From contig JAEUVE010000019.1 of assembly GCA_016786865.1 (NCBI GenBank), positions 124,001 through 188,000 on the forward strand: a DNA stretch of 64,000 nucleotides, written 5' to 3'. The position numbers and the translations under genes are program-made. This DNA comes from Sediminibacterium sp. GTDB lineage: Bacteria > Bacteroidota > Bacteroidia > Chitinophagales > Chitinophagaceae. Below the pieces are notes generated by a model that did not search any database, had not been told where the DNA came from, and saw only the letters and a program-made list of their open reading frames with translations. Position 1 is the first letter of the stretch; each line of letters starts with the position of its first letter. Shown in pieces: positions 60,899-64,000 of this stretch.

Positions 60899-61861
60899 AT
60901 GGATTTAGCAAAAAAAGTTATCAGCAGCGAATTAGTCCAATTTGAATCGCATTTCAGAGAGGCAGTAAAGAGCAGGGTTGCATTATTAGATCGCATCATG
61001 CAGTACATCGTGAAGCGAAAAGGAAAGCAGATGCGCCCCATGTTTGTTTTGCTCAGTGCCAAGCTGGGCGGGGAGATTACAGAAAGTACGTATCGTGCTG
61101 CATCATTGGTAGAACTCTTGCATACTGCCACACTTGTGCACGACGATGTGGTAGACGAATCGATGGAAAGAAGGGGTATGTTTTCGATCAATGCCCTGTG
61201 GAAGAATAAAATCGCAGTTCTTGTAGGTGATTACCTACTTTCTAAGGGTCTTTTACTCTCACTCAACAACAAGGATCACGAAGTATTGAGAATTCTTTCC
61301 GAAGCAGTAAGACAAATGAGTGAGGGAGAATTACTTCAGATCGAAAAATCCAGGAACCTGAACCTCAGCGAGTCGGTTTATTATGAAATTATCAATGGAA
61401 AAACCGCCTCACTCCTTTCTTCTTCCTGTGCAGCCGGCGCCTCCACCACATTCAGCAATCCTGAAGACGTAGAAAAAATGCGCGTATTCGGACAAAAAGT
61501 GGGAATGGCGTTTCAGATTAAAGACGACCTGTTCGATTACAGCAGTGCAGATGTAGGCAAACCCACCGGCAACGACATCAAGGAAAAAAAGCTGACCCTG
61601 CCCCTGATCTATACCCTCAACAACTGCCCGGCAGATGTAAAGCGCAAGGTCATCTATATTATAAAGAATGAGAACACCGACAAAGAGAAAGTTGCCTTTG
61701 TAATTGAAACAGTGGAAAAATACGGCGGCATTGCATATGCAACCAGTAAAATGAATGAGTTCAGAGATGATGCGTTGGCATTGCTGCATCAGTTCCCTGA
61801 ATCTGATGTACAGGCTGCGCTGGAAGAACTGGTACGTTATACAACCGATAGAAAATATTGA
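60899..61861 (+). CDS. Polyprenyl synthetase (trans-isoprenyl diphosphate synthase)
   Basis: A 320-residue enzyme that condenses isopentenyl diphosphate into long prenyl chains, probably for menaquinone. The first Asp-rich motif is LVHDDVVDES, the second QIKDDLFDYSS, and GKQMRPMFVLLSAKLGG carries the substrate-binding Lys-Arg. Chain length cannot be read reliably from sequence. I chose the ATG at 60899 over a TTG six codons upstream. Its stop overlaps the recJ ATG (TGATG). Confidence 0.93.
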   Translation: MDLAKKVISSELVQFESHFREAVKSRVALLDRIMQYIVKRKGKQMRPMFVLLSAKLGGEITESTYRAASLVELLHTATLVHDDVVDESMERRGMFSINALWKNKIAVLVGDYLLSKGLLLSLNNKDHEVLRILSEAVRQMSEGELLQIEKSRNLNLSESVYYEIINGKTASLLSSSCAAGASTTFSNPEDVEKMRVFGQKVGMAFQIKDDLFDYSSADVGKPTGNDIKEKKLTLPLIYTLNNCPADVKRKVIYIIKNENTDKEKVAFVIETVEKYGGIAYATSKMNEFRDDALALLHQFPESDVQAALEELVRYTTDRKY

Positions 61862-63576
61862 TGCAGAAGCGATGGAACATATTATCTGCCGATGAAAAGC
61901 AAATAGCTGTTCTCCATAACACACTCAAAATCAACACAACACTCTGCAGACTCCTGGTTCAAAGAGGAATTGATGATTTTGAAAAAGCCCGGCATTTTTT
62001 TCGGCCTTCCCTCGAAGACCTGCACAGCCCCTGGCTGATGAAGGACATGCAAAAAGCAGTGGACAGAATTCTGGCAGCCTTCAGCAACAAGGAACCCATC
62101 CTGGTATACGGCGATTATGATGTAGACGGAACCACTTCCGTAGCGTCTATGTACCAGTTCCTGTCGGCACTTCACGAGCCGGTCGATTTTTACATACCAC
62201 ATCGCTACCGTGAAGGATATGGCGTATCAAAGGCAGGAATCGACTTTGCCAGAGAAAAAGGATATACCCTGATCATTTCACTGGACTGCGGTATTAAATC
62301 GGCCGAGTTGATTACCTATGCACAAACACTGGGCATCGATTTCATTGTTTGCGACCACCACTTACCGGATCAGGTACTCCCTCCTGCTGTAGCCATTCTC
62401 AATCCCAAACAATCTGATTGCCCGTATCCGTATAAAGAACTTTGTGGTTGCGGCGTTGGATTCAAACTGATGATGGCCCTGAGCGAAGCATGCAAACTGC
62501 CAGCAGAAGCCTACCTGAAATACATCGACCTGGCAGCCATTGCCATAGCCGCAGATATTGTTCCCGTTACGGGAGAAAACCGAACCCTGGCTTTCTTTGG
62601 AATCGAAAAAATCAACAACAATCCTGCTGTGGGCATCCGGTCACTGATAGAACTTGCAGCAGTAAAAAAGAAAATGAGCCTTACCAGCCTGGTATTTGTA
62701 ATAGCCCCCAGGGTGAACGCAGCCGGCAGAATGGACGATGCGAGAAAAGCCGTACAACTGTTCATTGAACAGGATCCGGAAAAGGCAATGGAGTTTGCCC
62801 GGATGTTGCACTGCGACAATACCGACCGAAAGGAAGCAGACAGCAACATCACCGAAGAAGCACTGGCCATACTGGAATCTGATCCGGACAACCGGAGCAA
62901 AAAAACCACCGTACTCTATCAGGAACACTGGCACAAAGGGGTAGTGGGAATTGTAGCCAGCCGTTTAACCGAAACCTATTATCGCCCCACTGTAGTACTG
63001 ACCCGGAGCGGCGAATATGCAGCAGGCAGTGCCCGCAGCGTGATCGGGTTTAACCTGTACGAAGCCGTGCATGCCTGCAGGGAACATCTCCTTGGATATG
63101 GAGGGCACTTTGCTGCAGCAGGCATGACCCTGGAAATAGGCAATATTCCTGCTTTTACCAAAGCTTTTGAGCGGGAAGTGAGTGCCAGAATTACGGCGGA
63201 ACAACTGATCCCGGAGTTGGTGATAGACGCCCCTATCCAGTTCAGTGAAATCACCCCCGGTTTCTATAAGATTCTTAGCCAGATGGAACCCTTTGGCCCC
63301 GAGAATATGCGTCCGGTATTCATAGCCCGGAATGTAACCGATACCGGTTTCTCCAAAATTGTAAAAGAACTGCACCTGAAATTTGTGGTAAAACAAAACA
63401 ATATCACGTTCAATGGAATCGGATTCAACCTGGCCCATCATTTTCCGTTACTGCAAAGCGGGCAACCCTTCGACCTGGTCTTCACCATCGACGAAAATGA
63501 ATTTCAGGGCAACACTACTTTGCAGCTTAAAGTGATTGATCTGCGGAGCGCTGAGGCCAATGCAGCAAGCCTTTAA
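61861..63576 (+). CDS. recJ: Single-stranded-DNA-specific exonuclease RecJ
   Basis: A 571-residue 5'-3' exonuclease used in recombination and mismatch repair. DHH-family motifs are VYGDYDVDGTTS, SLDCGIKSAE, VCDHHLPD and the DHHA1 block GYGGHFAAAGMTLE; an OB-type domain ends the protein. The ATG at 61861 overlaps the stop of the polyprenyl synthase gene, implying coupling. Its stop overlaps by 4 bases the end of a convergent gene fragment. Confidence 0.96.
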   Translation: MQKRWNILSADEKQIAVLHNTLKINTTLCRLLVQRGIDDFEKARHFFRPSLEDLHSPWLMKDMQKAVDRILAAFSNKEPILVYGDYDVDGTTSVASMYQFLSALHEPVDFYIPHRYREGYGVSKAGIDFAREKGYTLIISLDCGIKSAELITYAQTLGIDFIVCDHHLPDQVLPPAVAILNPKQSDCPYPYKELCGCGVGFKLMMALSEACKLPAEAYLKYIDLAAIAIAADIVPVTGENRTLAFFGIEKINNNPAVGIRSLIELAAVKKKMSLTSLVFVIAPRVNAAGRMDDARKAVQLFIEQDPEKAMEFARMLHCDNTDRKEADSNITEEALAILESDPDNRSKKTTVLYQEHWHKGVVGIVASRLTETYYRPTVVLTRSGEYAAGSARSVIGFNLYEAVHACREHLLGYGGHFAAAGMTLEIGNIPAFTKAFEREVSARITAEQLIPELVIDAPIQFSEITPGFYKILSQMEPFGPENMRPVFIARNVTDTGFSKIVKELHLKFVVKQNNITFNGIGFNLAHHFPLLQSGQPFDLVFTIDENEFQGNTTLQLKVIDLRSAEANAASL

Positions 63577-63728
63577 TCTTTTTTTATAGGGAATATAATC
63601 TGAGGCTTCCCGGCTTTGAATTCAACCTGTTTAACCAATTCAAAAAGGCCATTCTTTCGCAGTTTTAAGTACCGGTGAACAGAATCAACCGCATACAACG
63701 TTTTGCAGCTACCCGAAGGGCGGGACTT
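63573..63728 (-). pseudogene. C-terminal gene fragment without a start, next to an attC-like site
   Basis: A minus-strand frame stays open for 52 codons and ends ...VHRYLKLRKNG, then FELVKQVEFKAGKPQII and FPIKKD. It has no ATG, and a stop closes it upstream at 63729-63731. The stop overlaps the recJ stop by 4 bases, a normal arrangement for two intact convergent genes, so it looks like the tail of a gene cut by what lies to its right. The first third of the frame falls inside the inverted repeat and is not protein-like. A TTG at about 63701 could start a 42-residue product, but this seems unlikely. Confidence 0.5.
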
Positions 63729-63824
63729 TTACCACAAAACTTGATTTGAAAAGCTAATGTTTCATTAACCAAAAAACTGTCATTGGAACACGAAACCCCG
63801 CCTTTTGGGTAGGTGCTGTTAGTG
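63693..63824 (-). repeat. Candidate integron attC site (about 132 bases, imperfect inverted repeat)
   Basis: On the minus strand the site begins CACTAACAGC, with the preceding gene's stop codon inside it, and ends AAAACGTTGTATGC. Between them TACCCAAAAGGCGGG and CCCGCCCTTCGGGTA pair as arms around a roughly 70-base variable centre. This order (AAC-containing box, arm, long centre, arm, GTT-containing box) is the attC plan, and the length is like that of the long attC sites of Vibrio. The outer boxes share only the AAC/GTT cores with the consensus RYYYAAC/GTTRRRY. A MITE or another mobile repeat is the main alternative. Confidence 0.5.
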
Positions 63825-64000
63825 GCTGGCATTATCTACATTTTGTCTTTTCGTTTCCAGTTGAATGTACAGTCCCATCCCATTAATTGCAAATTCTGGA
63901 TATTGTGCCAGGTCAACATTTGGCAAGTATTCTCCAAAATATTTTTTGTCCGTTAAGTGGAATTTTTCAATACTATAACGCTTAATCTTCTTGTCTAGTG
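63819..64000 (-). CDS. C-terminal part of a protein of unknown function, probable gene cassette
   Basis: The last 59 codons of a minus-strand gene whose start is beyond the window. It reads LDKKIKRYSIEKFHLTDKKY, then FGEYLPNVDLAQYPEFAING and ends ETKRQNVDNASH. The composition is protein-like and A/T-rich codons dominate. I recognise no family. Its stop codon lies inside the outer box of the attC-like repeat, the usual position for a cassette gene. Confidence 0.6.
   Translation of the reverse strand, partial: LDKKIKRYSIEKFHLTDKKYFGEYLPNVDLAQYPEFAINGMGLYIQLETKRQNVDNASH

Noticed and set aside
63693..63824. Reading the inverted repeat after recJ as a simple transcription terminator
   Set aside because: The arms are about 75 bases apart and no T-run follows either arm, so it does not fit a rho-independent terminator.

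Overview
The window reads as an ordinary stretch of a Bacteroidota chromosome, most likely from the family Chitinophagaceae; I cannot name a genus. The lineage call rests on several points. Many genes have a TAnnTTTG-type -7 box and almost none has a Shine-Dalgarno sequence. There are GIN-domain, WG-repeat and M56/BlaI genes, and an OmpA porin with thrombospondin type 3 repeats. The proton-translocating transhydrogenase has three subunits, and several housekeeping proteins carry motif variants I associate with this phylum. Coding density is high. No rRNA, tRNA, CRISPR array or intact insertion sequence was seen.

Layout. 0-3 kb: 2-oxoglutarate dehydrogenase (sucA, start of sucB). 3.2-6.3 kb: rpsT with its terminator, then a lipoprotein/response regulator/histidine kinase operon on the minus strand. 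6.4-13.3 kb, plus strand: guaA, an orphan periplasmic-binding-type protein, the Lhr-like helicase and PdeM nuclease of the ligase-associated DNA repair module, and a histone-deacetylase-fold enzyme. 13.3-19 kb: an XRE/S24 regulator, an M14 peptidase, surE, a small membrane protein, and an M56-BlaI pair with palindromic operators. 19-23 kb: lpxB, a 58-residue membrane protein overlapping its end, and the methionine-synthesis set metX/OsmC/metZ. 23.2-27.2 kb: a visibly A/T-richer block of five minus-strand genes, including an extra-looking methionine aminopeptidase and four exported proteins.

27.4-45.6 kb is mostly metabolism and envelope: a sugar/nucleoside permease with an oxidoreductase, cmk, a phosphodiesterase, a PaiB-like protein, mrp, a hydroxyacyl-CoA dehydrogenase, ribD, prmC, exbB/exbD, a stomatin, pepT, an FKBP, NamZ and fmt. 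45.6-55.7 kb is a long minus-strand run: rhodanese-thioredoxin lipoprotein, LysM/RlpA-like protein, rsmF-like methyltransferase, pntAA/pntAB/pntB, two unknowns, folA, thyA and proline dehydrogenase. 55.8-63.6 kb: enolase-superfamily epimerase, thioesterase, plsC, HAD phosphatase, OmpA porin, polyprenyl synthase and recJ.

The least ordinary part is the last 430 bases. After recJ there is a C-terminal gene fragment without a start. Next comes an imperfect inverted repeat of about 130 bases that looks like an integron attC recombination site, with the stop codon of a further minus-strand gene inside its edge. This suggests that a gene cassette, or a cassette array, begins at the right edge of the window. 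I found no strong evidence for a wholly new multi-gene system elsewhere; the other findings are odd fusions, missing catalytic or binding residues, hidden small genes and regulatory sites.
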